A stretch of DNA of 27,842 nucleotides from assembly GCA_002350625.1 (NCBI GenBank), contig DEFE01000041.1, positions 25,793 through 53,634 of the forward strand, read 5' to 3'. The notes below the pieces were generated by a model, which made no database searches, was not told the origin of the DNA, and saw nothing but the letters and a program-made list of their open reading frames with translations. Position numbers and translations under genes: made by a program. Source of the stretch: Lachnospiraceae bacterium UBA2860 (lineage in GTDB: Bacteria; Bacillota; Clostridia; Lachnospirales; Lachnospiraceae). Positions 1 through 8,630 of the stretch are shown piece after piece. Every line of letters begins with the position of its first letter. The first letter of the stretch is position 1.

Positions 1-36
1 GCTCCGCGCCGTCGCAAATCCAGGCAAGCTGGTTTC

Positions 37-663
37 CTACTTCCCGTCCATGAAGCTGGTAAAGCTGCCGCGCTCCAGCTCCGGATAGCCGTATGTCTCT
101 TTCGCGTCTGCAAATGCTTTGATCATAAAGCTCATATTTCTGGCGAGGTTGCGTATGGTCTGCAGGCCTTCCAGATCTTTCTTTACATCCTCGGCGGTAA
201 AGCCGTGTACCTGGTTCCAATAGGTCGAAGACGCCACCGGCATGCTGCTGATCGTGAAGTATTTATTCAGCGCGTCGAAGCTCGCCGTGCTGCCGCCTCT
301 TCTGCAGCTGACGACAGCGGCGCCTACCTTCATCTGCTTTGAGAATGGCGTGCTGTAGAACAGCCTGTCCATGAATGAAAGGATGTTTCCGTTCGGCGAA
401 GCGTAATATACCGGGCTGCCGACGACAAGGCCGTCCGCTTCTTCAAACTTCGGCGCCACTTCATTGACAAGATCATCAAACACGCACTTGCCCGCCTCAC
501 TGCATTTGTTGCAGGATATACAGCCGCGGACGGCACTTGCTCCCACCTGGATCAGTTCGGACTCAATGCCCTCAGCCTCAAAAACCCGCATCATCTCCTC
601 AAGGGCAGTCGCTGTACATCCGTTCCGGTGCGGACTGCCGTTCAGCAAAAGAATTTTACTCAT
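37..663 (-). CDS. Iron-sulfur flavoprotein / NADPH-dependent FMN reductase family
   Basis: Flavodoxin-fold protein of about 208 residues, expected to bind FMN and pass electrons in the cytoplasm; its partner is unknown. The N-terminus reads MSKILLLNGSPHRNG, the usual FMN-phosphate loop, and GSPVYYASPNG follows near residue 82. Cysteines at about 48, 51, 54 and 60 (CISCNKC then C) fit the CX2CX2CX4-7C spacing of Isf-type flavoproteins, so a 4Fe-4S cluster is likely. A longer frame begins at 717, but the ATG at 663 is preceded by GGAGGG at a good distance and starts directly at the conserved strand, so I chose it. It is the last gene of the leftward run, 87 bp after the GH3 gene, with no clear terminator between them. 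The family is sure; the substrate is not. Confidence 0.85.
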   Translation of the reverse strand: MSKILLLNGSPHRNGCTATALEEMMRVFEAEGIESELIQVGASAVRGCISCNKCSEAGKCVFDDLVNEVAPKFEEADGLVVGSPVYYASPNGNILSFMDRLFYSTPFSKQMKVGAAVVSCRRGGSTASFDALNKYFTISSMPVASSTYWNQVHGFTAEDVKKDLEGLQTIRNLARNMSFMIKAFADAKETYGYPELERGSFTSFMDGK

Positions 664-750
664 CTTGCGCCCTCCTTCTCCTCTATGCACTCTTTTTTCT
701 TCAGTGAAGCAACGCATTAGTTTTCAGGAAACCATTGTCTTTTCTCAACA

Positions 751-2793
751 TCAAAAAGTATTCAGGCCAAATCCGCGCTCATACAGAATCTTGTCGGCGT
801 AAGCGAGGCTGCCGTCCTCCGAGATACTGATCTCCGGAATCTGAACAGGGAGAATCCCGTTCGGAGTTCCGTCGCCGAACATCAGGTGAACCGCCGCTAC
901 GACATTGGCATTATACGGGCCCATGTTCCCGCCCGCCAAAGCTCTCTCCGTGGGATCCATGTCGAGGCCGGAGCCCATATAGGCGAGCAGAATCGCGTCG
1001 GCATCCTGAAAGCGCGCCGCGTCATAAGGAAGATTGTTCGAAAGAAGGACAAAGCGGCCGCCGGCTGCATGGGTATCTTCAATCGCCTGCGCAATTCCCC
1101 GGTACTGCTCGGAACTCTCTTCCAGAGCTCCCAGATTATAGGTCTTGGTTAATCCGACCACGACATCCGCCTCGCTGATCGCTTTGCGGAGTTCATCCGT
1201 ATAATGCAGCTTGTCCTCCTCCGCCGACGGGTCAAAATAGTAATCAAATGTCACATTTTCTTCAATGACTCCCTGATCCTTCATCTGGCTGAGGGCATAG
1301 CGGATCGTATAAGCATCCTCCTTCTGGCGCCCGAGAAAAACGATCTTTTTCCCGTCCGTCGACAGCGGAAGTGCCGCATTTTCATTCTTCAGCAGCGTGA
1401 TCGCCTGTTTTGCAATCTCCATTTCTGTCTCGTGGTGCGCAGCCGAACCGATCACCTCTTTAGCGTGTTCAATCTCATCCTCATCGGCAGCATATTGGTC
1501 CGGATCAAGGATCCCGTATTTTTCCTTCAGCTTTAAAATGCGCGTGACGCTCTCATCGATGCGCGCCTCGCTGATCGTTCCGTCCTCTACCTTCGCCGCG
1601 AGCGTTTGAATGTAATCATCATAAAATGACACCGCATCCGCGCAGTTCATATCACAGGGAAGCAGCAGGATGTCTATGCCGGCATCGATCACCTTCTGCG
1701 CCACATTGGCCCTGTATTCCGTAGAATCCTCTTCCCCCGGAACCAGGCCGGCCGTGCGGATGGCGTCCATTTCCAGAGCGTCCGTCACAACAACGCCGTC
1801 GTATCCCAGATCTCCGCGCAGGATATCCGTGATGATCTTTTTTGACATCGTGGCCGGGTAGAAGCCCTTTGTCTCACCGTCCCCGAAGACGACCTCGTCA
1901 TCAATCAGAGGGTAGGTGATATGGGCTGTCATAATCATCTCCGCCCCGTCCTCAATCGCTGCGGCGAAAGGAACCAGCTCCGTCTCCTTGATCTGATCAT
2001 AGGTTTTCTCCACAGAAGGCGTCCCGATATGGCTGTCGACGGCTGTGTCTCCGTGTCCGGGGAAATGCTTATATGTGCCGATCACGCCGCATTCGGATAA
2101 TCCGCTCATCAAGGCTTCTCCCAGCGTCGCCACCGTATCCGGATCATCTGAGAAAGATCGCGTGCCGATGACCGGATTCGCAGCATTGTTGTTCACATCG
2201 ATGACCGGGGCGAAGTCAATATTAAAGCCTGCCGCCGCCATTTCTTCCCCGAGAACCCGGCCGGTTTTTGCAGCATTTGCTGCGGCTGCCTCACCTGTCG
2301 CGCCGATGGCCATGTTCCCTGTCATGCGCGTCCCGTCGGAGAGGCGGACAACGATGCCCCCCTCTTCATCCGCCGCCATGAAGTACGGAATATGAGCATT
2401 CGTCTTTTCATTCTTCAGATTGTTGACCTGCAGCTCCTCGATAAGCGCTGTCACCTGGCCGGCATCCGTGATATTCTGGCGGAAAAGAATGATGCCGCCA
2501 TACTGGTGCGCGCGCAGTGCTTTTTCCAGCTCCGGGCAGGCGGAAAGGTCTGTGAGGTTTTCCTCGTCCCATGAGCGGACAGCCGGCATAATCATCTGGG
2601 AAATCTTGTCATCGAGCGTCATAGAAGAAAGCAGTTTCTCCACAAGAGCGGTATCCTCCGCGCCCGGATCTGCTTCCCCGGGGGCATCCGCGTACGCTGC
2701 CAATGCCCCGCTTCCGATCAGCAGTGCGCTCAAGGCAAGCGGCAAAGATGTCTTACAGATCTTCATCATCTTCATCATCATCTTTTTCATCAT
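751..2793 (-). CDS. Secreted GH3 beta-N-acetylhexosaminidase (NagZ/YbbD-like)
   Basis: Glycoside hydrolase family 3 enzyme of 680 residues, expected to release N-acetylglucosamine from muropeptides or chitin-type sugars outside the membrane. The N-terminus has a lysine-rich start, a hydrophobic core (about 16-33) and AYA or ADA cleavage sites near 35-37, so it is probably exported. Family motifs are ADEEGG (141-146), KHFPGHGDT (242-250), the Asp-Ser-His of the NagZ acid/base dyad (253-255) and VVVTDALEM with nucleophile Asp338. A second domain follows (ITLLKNENAALPL), as in B. subtilis NagZ. The start region is a run of ATG and AAG codons; AGGAG lies 10 nt before the first ATG of the pair. 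It begins 23 bp after the histidine phosphatase stop, so it is probably in that operon. Specificity for GlcNAc is inferred from the KHFPGHG/DSH motif. Confidence 0.92.
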   Translation of the reverse strand: MMKKMMMKMMKICKTSLPLALSALLIGSGALAAYADAPGEADPGAEDTALVEKLLSSMTLDDKISQMIMPAVRSWDEENLTDLSACPELEKALRAHQYGGIILFRQNITDAGQVTALIEELQVNNLKNEKTNAHIPYFMAADEEGGIVVRLSDGTRMTGNMAIGATGEAAAANAAKTGRVLGEEMAAAGFNIDFAPVIDVNNNAANPVIGTRSFSDDPDTVATLGEALMSGLSECGVIGTYKHFPGHGDTAVDSHIGTPSVEKTYDQIKETELVPFAAAIEDGAEMIMTAHITYPLIDDEVVFGDGETKGFYPATMSKKIITDILRGDLGYDGVVVTDALEMDAIRTAGLVPGEEDSTEYRANVAQKVIDAGIDILLLPCDMNCADAVSFYDDYIQTLAAKVEDGTISEARIDESVTRILKLKEKYGILDPDQYAADEDEIEHAKEVIGSAAHHETEMEIAKQAITLLKNENAALPLSTDGKKIVFLGRQKEDAYTIRYALSQMKDQGVIEENVTFDYYFDPSAEEDKLHYTDELRKAISEADVVVGLTKTYNLGALEESSEQYRGIAQAIEDTHAAGGRFVLLSNNLPYDAARFQDADAILLAYMGSGLDMDPTERALAGGNMGPYNANVVAAVHLMFGDGTPNGILPVQIPEISISEDGSLAYADKILYERGFGLNTF
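2761..2793 (-). repeat. ATG/AAG trinucleotide run at the GH3 start codon
   Basis: The first eleven codons of the GH3 gene are nine ATG/AAG/AAA-type codons giving MMKKMMMKMMK. Several are possible in-frame start codons behind one Shine-Dalgarno site. Changes in repeat number would keep the frame but alter the positive N-region of the signal peptide. Confidence 0.6.
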
Positions 2794-2816
2794 AATTCAT
2801 GTTCTCCTCTGGTGAC

Positions 2817-3392
2817 TTACATGGCCGGATACTCGATCTCTTTCGGCACGCTTATGTTCCCGTTCTCATTCTCAGCCGCATAGACAGCGCAGTTCCCGAT
2901 ATACTTTGACCAATAGGATCCGTGGGAATCCGGCGTCAGATATTCAAGAATGCCTTTCATGGCGATCGCATGTGTTGAAATCAGAATGTTGCCCGGCAGA
3001 TTCCTGATCTCCTCAACGAAAGCGCCTGCCCGGGAAACGACGGAGGATAACTGCTCCATGCCGTCGGGCGCGGGATTGTTCACAAAATCGCTGAAGAAGG
3101 TCATGATCTCGGGAGGAAGGTTATTGAGGTCAAGGCCTTCATACGGTCCGTAATCCATCTCGATCAGGCGGTGATCGATCGTGATCTCCTTTCCGGGGGC
3201 AACGATCTCAGCGGTCCGGACCGCACGAATCAGGGGACTTGAAAACACATATGAAAACGCAATTCCCCGAAGCCGTTCCGCCGCGAGCTCAGCCTGCCGG
3301 ATCCCCTCGTCGTTCAGAGGACCGTCGCTTCGCCCCTGGAGGGCTTTGACCCTGTTCAGTTCCGTTTTTCCGTGTCGCATGATGTAGATCAT
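2817..3392 (-). CDS. Histidine phosphatase family protein (phosphoglycerate mutase-like)
   Basis: Protein of 191 residues of the histidine phosphatase superfamily, which moves phosphate through a phospho-histidine. The N-terminal RHG motif (MRHGKTELN, nucleophile His7) is followed by the SSPLIRAVRTAE segment, an acidic EMDYGPYEG segment and the second catalytic histidine in ISTHAIAM, so all core residues are present. The length fits small phosphatases such as the CobC/PhoE group rather than glycolytic mutase. Its ATG overlaps the stop of the upstream hydrolase by four bases (ATGA), showing translational coupling. The substrate cannot be told from the sequence. Confidence 0.88.
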   Translation of the reverse strand: MIYIMRHGKTELNRVKALQGRSDGPLNDEGIRQAELAAERLRGIAFSYVFSSPLIRAVRTAEIVAPGKEITIDHRLIEMDYGPYEGLDLNNLPPEIMTFFSDFVNNPAPDGMEQLSSVVSRAGAFVEEIRNLPGNILISTHAIAMKGILEYLTPDSHGSYWSKYIGNCAVYAAENENGNISVPKEIEYPAM

Positions 3393-4183
3393 AGGCTTTC
3401 CTGTCTGAAATGTGAGATGGCCAGATCGATCACCTGATCCGGTGTCGTACTGTCACTTGAGAGGGAATGCCCGTCGTTCGGGAACCAGGTGATCGGAATC
3501 CGGTATTTTTCGGCAAACTTCTCAGCTGCCTCCGGACAGATCACAGCATCCTTCTTTCCATGGGCCATGGCAATCTGATGCTCGCCGAACCGCTCTTTGT
3601 CAAAGCGCTCGAAGAGATCATTCTGAAGCAGTTCGTCATAAAACGCCTTTGTCACCCGCACCGGTCTGTCCCCGTCCATTTCCGCGTCGAAGTATCCCTT
3701 CAGCTCTAGATCCTTCAGCCACTGCTCTTCCTTAGCCGTCGGGTGCTCTTTATGGAACAGCTCCGGCATATTGACAGCCGCGCTGCGCCAGAAAGCCTTT
3801 CTCCCGGCATGTTCCCTTGTGCTGATATACAGTCCGATGAGATAAGCGCCGAAGCTCGATCCGAAATAATAAATCCTGCATCCGGGATGTTCGCGGAGCG
3901 CTTCCTGTTCCGCCGCCCCGATGCTGTCAAGCGCTCCGTGTATACTGAGGATTTCTTTTGAGGACTCCCCCGTCCCGTGACCGGGCAGGTCGATGCAGAT
4001 CACGCCAAACCCGGCGGCAGGAAGGCGCTTAAGAAGCTGCCTGTACGTCGAAGACTCCTTGCTGCTTGTAAATCCGTGGATCGCGATCACGATCCCCTTC
4101 AGCGGATCGGGCATTTCCCGGACGCAGGATACGCGGCTGCCGTCAGTTTTCAGAATATCAAAGTACTTCATTTCGTCTTTCAT
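3389..4183 (-). CDS. Alpha/beta hydrolase (esterase/lipase-like)
   Basis: Serine hydrolase of 264 residues with the alpha/beta hydrolase fold, cytoplasmic (no signal peptide). HGFTSSKES near residues 36-44 supplies the oxyanion hole, GSSFG (108-112) holds nucleophile Ser110, and NDGHSLSSD near the C-terminus supplies the catalytic histidine. KKDAVICPE is the likely place of the acid residue. The gene overlaps both neighbours by ATGA, so glutathione peroxidase, this gene and the histidine phosphatase are translated as a coupled set. No strong separate ribosome binding site is visible; the Met at codon 5 is another possible start. Substrate unknown, probably a carboxylic ester. Confidence 0.87.
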   Translation of the reverse strand: MKDEMKYFDILKTDGSRVSCVREMPDPLKGIVIAIHGFTSSKESSTYRQLLKRLPAAGFGVICIDLPGHGTGESSKEILSIHGALDSIGAAEQEALREHPGCRIYYFGSSFGAYLIGLYISTREHAGRKAFWRSAAVNMPELFHKEHPTAKEEQWLKDLELKGYFDAEMDGDRPVRVTKAFYDELLQNDLFERFDKERFGEHQIAMAHGKKDAVICPEAAEKFAEKYRIPITWFPNDGHSLSSDSTTPDQVIDLAISHFRQESL

Positions 4184-4722
4184 AGCAGCGACTTGATGCA
4201 GCTTTCCACGTCGGCCATATCCGCCGTCGGTTCAAAGCGGGCGACAACATTTCCTTCGCGGTCAATGACAAACTTCGTGAAATTCCACTTGATGTCGGGT
4301 TTACTTGCCCAGTCAGGATCAGCTTCCGAGAACATCTTCTCGAGCAGTTCTTTATACGGGTGATCCTGAAAACCTTCGAACCCCTTTTGAGATTTCAGGT
4401 ACGTGTACAGCGGCAGCTCATTCTCACCGTTCACATCCGACTTCTTCATCTGCGGGAAGGTCGTATTGAAATGCAGCGTACAGAATTCATGGATCTCGTC
4501 GTCCGTACCGGGCGCCTGCCCGCCGAACTGATTGCAGGGGATATCCAGGATCTCAAGCCCCTGCTCGTGGTAATCCTTATAAAGCTGTTCAATCGGCGCA
4601 TACTGAGGCGTAAATCCGCAGCCTGTAGCCGTATTCACAACCAGGATGACTTTTCCTTTGTAATCCGAGAGGTCCAGTTCATTTCCCTTGCCTGTCGTTA
4701 CTTTGAAATCATAGATCATCAT
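4180..4722 (-). CDS. Glutathione peroxidase family thiol peroxidase
   Basis: Protein of 180 residues that reduces peroxides. The active-site segment is NTATGCGFTPQY with peroxidatic Cys35, followed by PCNQFGGQAPG (Gln69) and KWNFTKF (Trp146, Asn147), which make the usual catalytic tetrad. Cys81 in EFCTLHF stands where Cys82 is in yeast Gpx3, so an atypical two-Cys, thioredoxin-dependent cycle is more likely than use of glutathione (inference from the family). It is a Cys form, not selenocysteine. AAGGAGG lies 5 nt before the first of two adjacent ATG codons and 8 nt before the second; either may be used. It heads the coupled set with the hydrolase and phosphatase. Confidence 0.93.
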   Translation of the reverse strand: MMIYDFKVTTGKGNELDLSDYKGKVILVVNTATGCGFTPQYAPIEQLYKDYHEQGLEILDIPCNQFGGQAPGTDDEIHEFCTLHFNTTFPQMKKSDVNGENELPLYTYLKSQKGFEGFQDHPYKELLEKMFSEADPDWASKPDIKWNFTKFVIDREGNVVARFEPTADMADVESCIKSLL

Positions 4723-4811
4723 TCATTCCTCCTTGTAAACGGTTTTCATGCTTCTAATGCGAATTAAAACAAATGCGTTTACTCGTTTATCTTCCGGTCA
4801 AATCTTCATGT

Positions 4812-5429
4812 CTATTGTATCATGGATTTCTTCTGTCCGCTTGACCTTGAAGCTTCTATTTCCTCATCGATCGTATTGTAATCCCTTTCGAACAGTTCCT
4901 CCATGGCCTGCGGCCAGAGAATTGCTCCGGGCACTCTTTCAAGTAATGCCTTCCGGACAAATGCCTTACTCTTTCTCCTGTAAGCCGGCAGTCTGTTTTT
5001 CTCAAGCAGCCGGTTGAGCTCGGGTCTCCACAAAATCGATATTTTATATTCATCGTGAACCTTGGGATTATCCTGCGCCTCACGAATCACATAAAAATCC
5101 ATTTTTCCGCCGATCAGTTCCGCAGAGATAATGCCCCACCACGCCGGAACATGCTCGCTGATATGCGCCGCATGCGTAGAGCCCACTACGACGATGTTCC
5201 TGTCATAATACCGGTCATAGTATCTGACCTGTTTTTTCAGACGGGTATAGGTGTCAGCGTCACTTTTTATTTCGATTCCGCACAGATACCGCTCCGTGAC
5301 CATCACCACATCCGCCCGGGCTCTTCCAGTCTGTTTTTCCTCCAGGATGCGGATCTTTCCGATCCTCTCTTCCAGATAGTCAAAAAGAGGTTCCCTGATA
5401 TCGGCGTCATGAAGTATCTTTGTGTTCAT
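4812..5429 (-). CDS. sce7726 family protein (PD-(D/E)XK nuclease fold)
   Basis: Protein of 205 residues resembling the sce7726 family. The visible core is ARADVVMV with Asp40 and GIEIKSDADT with Glu53-x-Lys55, the D-Xn-ExK arrangement of PD-(D/E)XK nucleases, then a basic aromatic helix (RLKKQVRYYDRYYD) and a strand (IVVVGST). The family is often listed as of unknown function; nuclease activity is inferred from the fold. It starts 13 bp after the SPL-like gene, with no clear Shine-Dalgarno site, so it is probably translated from the same transcript. Its position under the same divergent control region as the SOS polymerase hints at a role in DNA repair or defence. Confidence 0.72.
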   Translation of the reverse strand: MNTKILHDADIREPLFDYLEERIGKIRILEEKQTGRARADVVMVTERYLCGIEIKSDADTYTRLKKQVRYYDRYYDRNIVVVGSTHAAHISEHVPAWWGIISAELIGGKMDFYVIREAQDNPKVHDEYKISILWRPELNRLLEKNRLPAYRRKSKAFVRKALLERVPGAILWPQAMEELFERDYNTIDEEIEASRSSGQKKSMIQ

Positions 5430-5442
5430 ATTCTGTCAACCA

Positions 5443-6321
5443 TCACAAATCAAATATACTCATCTGTGCGTACTTTTCCGGCAGTTCATGCATGTAAGAA
5501 AAGCAGGCCTCCGGACTTGACAGGATGCCGTTCTCCCTGCATATCCTCTGAAATGTCTCTGACAGCTTTCGGGCGTCAGGACTCGGCAATTCATAGGCAT
5601 TTCCGTAGCGCCTGATATATCGTTCCTTCAGTCCCGGAAAATGTCTGTCAAGCGCCGCATAGTAATATTCCCTGTCACCCTCCCTGAGCGTCAGTCCCAT
5701 GCCGAAATCGATCACCCCTTTTACGCCGACCCTGATGCACTCGCTGAGGATCGCGGTGACGTTTTCCTCCGTGTCATTGATGAAAGGCAGGATCGGCGTC
5801 ATCCACACAACCGTCGGAATTCCTCTTTTTTGCATCTCTTCCAGCACTTCGATCCGTCGCTTCGTGTTGCAAACGTGCGGCTCCAGAATCCCGCATAAGG
5901 CGTCGTCAAAGGTGGTCAGCGTCATCTGGACGACGCATTTTGCAGAGCGGTTTATCTCTTCCAGAAGATCGATATCCTGAAGGATGCGGTCCGATTTCGT
6001 CTGGATCGCCGCGCCGAAGCCGTACGCAAGAATAAGCTCCAGACATCTTCTTGTCAGACGCAGTTGTTCTTCGCAGTGCATATACGGATCAGACATGGAG
6101 CCGGTACCGATCATGCACCTCTTCCGCTTTGATCTCAGCGCCTTCTCCAGAAGCTCCGGGGCATTTTGTTTCACTTCTATATCCTCAAACGGATGCCTGA
6201 ACTGATAACACCGGCTCCTGCTGTCGCAATAGATGCAGCCGTGCGTGCATCCGCGGTAGATATTCATTCCGTAATGCCCGGCATTTCCGGCCAGTATTCC
6301 TTTGGCATTAACAAAATGCAT
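5443..6321 (-). CDS. SPL-like radical SAM protein
   Basis: Radical SAM protein of 292 residues related to spore photoproduct lyase-like 'DNA repair photolyase' proteins. The cluster motif CTHGCIYC (Cys25, 29, 32) sits in the typical context NIYRGCTHGCIYCDSRSRCY, and conserved segments follow (IGTGSMSDPY, IQTKSDRILQD, VQMTLTTFDD). True SPL enzymes repair spore photoproduct; this shorter family is common in non-sporulating bacteria and its substrate is not settled. AAAGGA lies about 10 nt before the ATG. An extended -10 (TGCTATACT at 6371-6363) drives it leftward, divergent from the Y-family polymerase. The sce7726 gene follows directly. Confidence 0.85.
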   Translation of the reverse strand: MHFVNAKGILAGNAGHYGMNIYRGCTHGCIYCDSRSRCYQFRHPFEDIEVKQNAPELLEKALRSKRKRCMIGTGSMSDPYMHCEEQLRLTRRCLELILAYGFGAAIQTKSDRILQDIDLLEEINRSAKCVVQMTLTTFDDALCGILEPHVCNTKRRIEVLEEMQKRGIPTVVWMTPILPFINDTEENVTAILSECIRVGVKGVIDFGMGLTLREGDREYYYAALDRHFPGLKERYIRRYGNAYELPSPDARKLSETFQRICRENGILSSPEACFSYMHELPEKYAQMSIFDL

Positions 6322-6362
6322 GTCGTCAGGTTCCTTTCATGTTTTTATGCGTCTGTCAGTTC

Positions 6363-6371
6363 AGTATAGCA
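6363..6371 (-). promoter_or_regulatory. Extended -10 element of the SPL-like gene
   Basis: On the minus strand this reads TGCTATACT, an extended -10 (TGnTATAnT type), about 42 bp before the SPL-like ATG. No good -35 is seen at 17 bp, which is common for extended -10 promoters. Confidence 0.5.
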
Positions 6372-6411
6372 TCCGGCACAATCATCTGAAAAGAAGGATA
6401 CCTCCCCTTTA

Positions 6412-6440
6412 TAGAAAAACATATGTTCTTATGGTATACT
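6412..6440 (+). promoter_or_regulatory. SOS promoter of the Y-family polymerase operon
   Basis: A -10 TATACT at 6435-6440 with an upstream TG (extended form) lies 17 bp from a weak -35 TAGAAA at 6412-6417. The LexA box lies in the spacer, which is where a repressor would block RNA polymerase. The TTG start of the polymerase is about 52 bp downstream. Confidence 0.65.
6417..6428 (+). promoter_or_regulatory. LexA (DinR) operator
   Basis: The site reads AAACATATGTTC, one base away from the Gram-positive LexA core GAAC-N4-GTTC, with the ATAT centre common in Bacillus boxes. It sits between -35 and -10 of the polymerase promoter. Binding by LexA is inferred from this match and from the gene controlled. 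Confidence 0.75.
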
Positions 6441-6492
6441 TCCACTTAAGGGCAAGGAAGTAGAAGTGTCAGCGCTCCGGGAGGTGAACATC

Positions 6493-8139
6493 TTGGTTAT
6501 CATCAGTATTGATCTTAAGTCATTTTATGCCTCTGTAGAGCTCGCCGACAGGAACTATGATCCCCTGACCACAAACCTTGTCGTTGCGGATGAAAGCCGT
6601 ACCGAAAAGACCATCTGCCTGGCCGTGTCCCCCAGTTTAAAAGCACATGGAATCCCCGGGCGCGCCCGCCTTTTTGAGGTCATCGAAAGAGTCAGACAGG
6701 TCAACGCCGAGAGGTTTCAAAAGGCTCTGCGCCTGGGCGTCCTGCCAAGAGACCCTGAGACAGGCCGCTGCCATTTCTCAGGGTCTTCTTTCGACGCCAA
6801 AGCCCTCGCGGCTGATCCTTCTCTTGAACTCACCTATCTTGTGGCTCCCCCGCGCATGAAGCTCTATGAGGAAATCAGCACCAGGATCTTCAGAATCTAC
6901 ACGAAATATGTGAGTCCCGACGATATCCACGTCTATTCCATCGACGAGGTCTTTCTGGACGTCACCGGATATCTGCATACATATCGCTTAACTGCTCACG
7001 AGCTTGCGCTCATAATGATCAAGGATGTTCTGAGTGAAACCCGCATCACAGCGGCTGCCGGGATCGGGACGAATCTGTATCTCGCCAAGGTCGCCATGGA
7101 CGTGGTCGCGAAGCATGTGCCGGCGGATAAAGACGGCGTAAGGATCGCGGAACTGAATGAGCAGACATACCGTGAGCTGCTCTGGTGCCATCAGCCGATC
7201 ACTGATTTCTGGAGAGTCGGCAAGGGAATTGCGAAGAGGCTTGAAGCGCTCTCCTGCTTCACCATGGGAGACATCGCGCGCTTAAGTGAGCAGAATGAAG
7301 ATTTGCTGTATGCCGCCTTAGGCATTAACGCCGAGCTTCTGATTGACCATGCCTGGGGCTTTGAGCCGACGGAAATCAAGACGATCAAATCCTATAAACC
7401 TGAAACAAACAGCATTTCCTCCGGTCAGGTGCTCATGGAGCCGTATGATGCGGAAAAAGCAAAGCTTATCGTCCGTGAAATGACGGAGCTCCTGGCTTTG
7501 GACCTGGTCAGAAAAGGACTTGTGACAAAGCAGGTCGTCCTGACCATTAACTACGACCGCACGAGCATAGCATATGACAATCGCGGGCGCTCCGGCGCCG
7601 ACGCTCATTATAAAGTCGTCAAAACCGGAAAGAGATACAAAGGGAAAGTGAAGCCGGATTACTATGGACGTGTCGCCCCCGAACACGCGCACGGGAGCGG
7701 CAGCATCGACCGCTGGACAAGCAGCACACGGCGCATCATGGACGTGATGATGGATTTATATGACCGGATCATCGATCCGGATCTTACCGTCCGGCGCATC
7801 ACTGTAACAGCCGCCAACCTGATTCCGGAAGATGAGATTCCGTCGGAAGGCCCCGTGCAGATGAGCCTTTTTGTGGACTATGACGCGCTGGAGAAACAAA
7901 AGATAAAAGAAGCGGCAGAGGATGCTAAGGAAAAACAGCTCCAGAAAGCAACTCTTCTGCTCAAAGAAAAGTTCGGAAAGAATGCGGTGCTGAAGGGAAT
8001 GAATCTTGAGGAGGGCGCAACGACGATCCTGCGCAACCAGCAGATCGGCGGCCATGCCGCGGGCGGGACAAAGCCCGCGGAAAATAGGAAACAACTGCAT
8101 CAGCAGCAAGGAGGTGAGGAAAAGTGGCAAAAGGAATAA
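6493..8139 (+). CDS. Y-family translesion DNA polymerase (UvrX/YqjW/UmuC type)
   Basis: Error-prone polymerase of about 548 residues that copies past DNA lesions. The N-terminus MVIISIDLKSFYASVE gives metal ligand Asp7, and YSIDEVFLDVT gives the catalytic Asp-Glu pair (about 151-152 from this start). GIGTNLYLAKVAMD and the thumb and little-finger segments follow. SLFVDYDALEKQKIKEA near residue 450 includes a QMSLF segment resembling a beta-clamp binding motif. I start at the TTG at 6493 because GGGAGGTG ends 6 nt before it and the protein then begins at the conserved strand; a GTG at 6466 would add nine unconserved residues. A LexA box lies in the promoter. The C-terminus overlaps the YolD-like gene by 16 bp, so the two are coupled. 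Confidence 0.93.
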   Translation: MVIISIDLKSFYASVELADRNYDPLTTNLVVADESRTEKTICLAVSPSLKAHGIPGRARLFEVIERVRQVNAERFQKALRLGVLPRDPETGRCHFSGSSFDAKALAADPSLELTYLVAPPRMKLYEEISTRIFRIYTKYVSPDDIHVYSIDEVFLDVTGYLHTYRLTAHELALIMIKDVLSETRITAAAGIGTNLYLAKVAMDVVAKHVPADKDGVRIAELNEQTYRELLWCHQPITDFWRVGKGIAKRLEALSCFTMGDIARLSEQNEDLLYAALGINAELLIDHAWGFEPTEIKTIKSYKPETNSISSGQVLMEPYDAEKAKLIVREMTELLALDLVRKGLVTKQVVLTINYDRTSIAYDNRGRSGADAHYKVVKTGKRYKGKVKPDYYGRVAPEHAHGSGSIDRWTSSTRRIMDVMMDLYDRIIDPDLTVRRITVTAANLIPEDEIPSEGPVQMSLFVDYDALEKQKIKEAAEDAKEKQLQKATLLLKEKFGKNAVLKGMNLEEGATTILRNQQIGGHAAGGTKPAENRKQLHQQQGGEEKWQKE

Positions 8140-8612
8140 CAGATAAAGAGCCGGATCCGCGCATTGTCTACGCAGACATTATCGATCATCCGCACTGGCA
8201 GTCAAAGACACATCCTCACATGTCCCTCTATGACCGCGCCGCGCAGTTCTCTCCTTTCGCCGCGCTTACCGGCTATGACGACATGATCAGCGAAGAGGCG
8301 CGTTTTGTTGATCATAAGATCGGGCTGGAAGACTCCGAGCTGGACCGGCTCAACCGGAAGCTCAGCCTGCTCAAATCTGCGATCTCCGGCGGAGCAGCCC
8401 CCTCTGTCTCCATCACCCACTTCATTCCCGATCCGCTGAAATCCGGCGGCAAATACGTAACCGAGTTCGGGCAGATCAAAAAGATTGACACAGTCAGGGG
8501 AAAGCTTGTTCTTATGAGAACAGATGACTGCGGCAGCCCTGATGCTGAGATCGAGATGAAGGATATCCTGGAAATTCACGGCGAATCAGTGGATGATCCT
8601 GACAGTTTCTGA
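8124..8612 (+). CDS. YolD-like family protein
   Basis: Protein of 162 residues with the segment HPHMSLYDRAAQFSPFAALTGYDDMI, typical of YolD-like proteins of Clostridia. These are regularly encoded next to UvrX/YqjW-type Y-family polymerases and have been suggested to act like UmuD partners; the biochemical role is not established. It starts at a GTG preceded by AAGGAGGTGAGG with 8 nt spacing, inside the 3' end of the polymerase gene. The C-terminal half (IKKIDTVRGKLVLMRTDDCG) looks like a small beta domain. Expected to be induced with the polymerase from the LexA-controlled promoter. Confidence 0.85.
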   Translation: MAKGITDKEPDPRIVYADIIDHPHWQSKTHPHMSLYDRAAQFSPFAALTGYDDMISEEARFVDHKIGLEDSELDRLNRKLSLLKSAISGGAAPSVSITHFIPDPLKSGGKYVTEFGQIKKIDTVRGKLVLMRTDDCGSPDAEIEMKDILEIHGESVDDPDSF

Positions 8613-8630
8613 CATTTTTCCCGACCATCA

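Noticed and set aside
4735..4782. GTAAACG and CGTTTAC half-sites 34 bp apart before the peroxidase gene
   Set aside because: Short arms and wide spacing; no promoter could be matched to them, so chance is likely.
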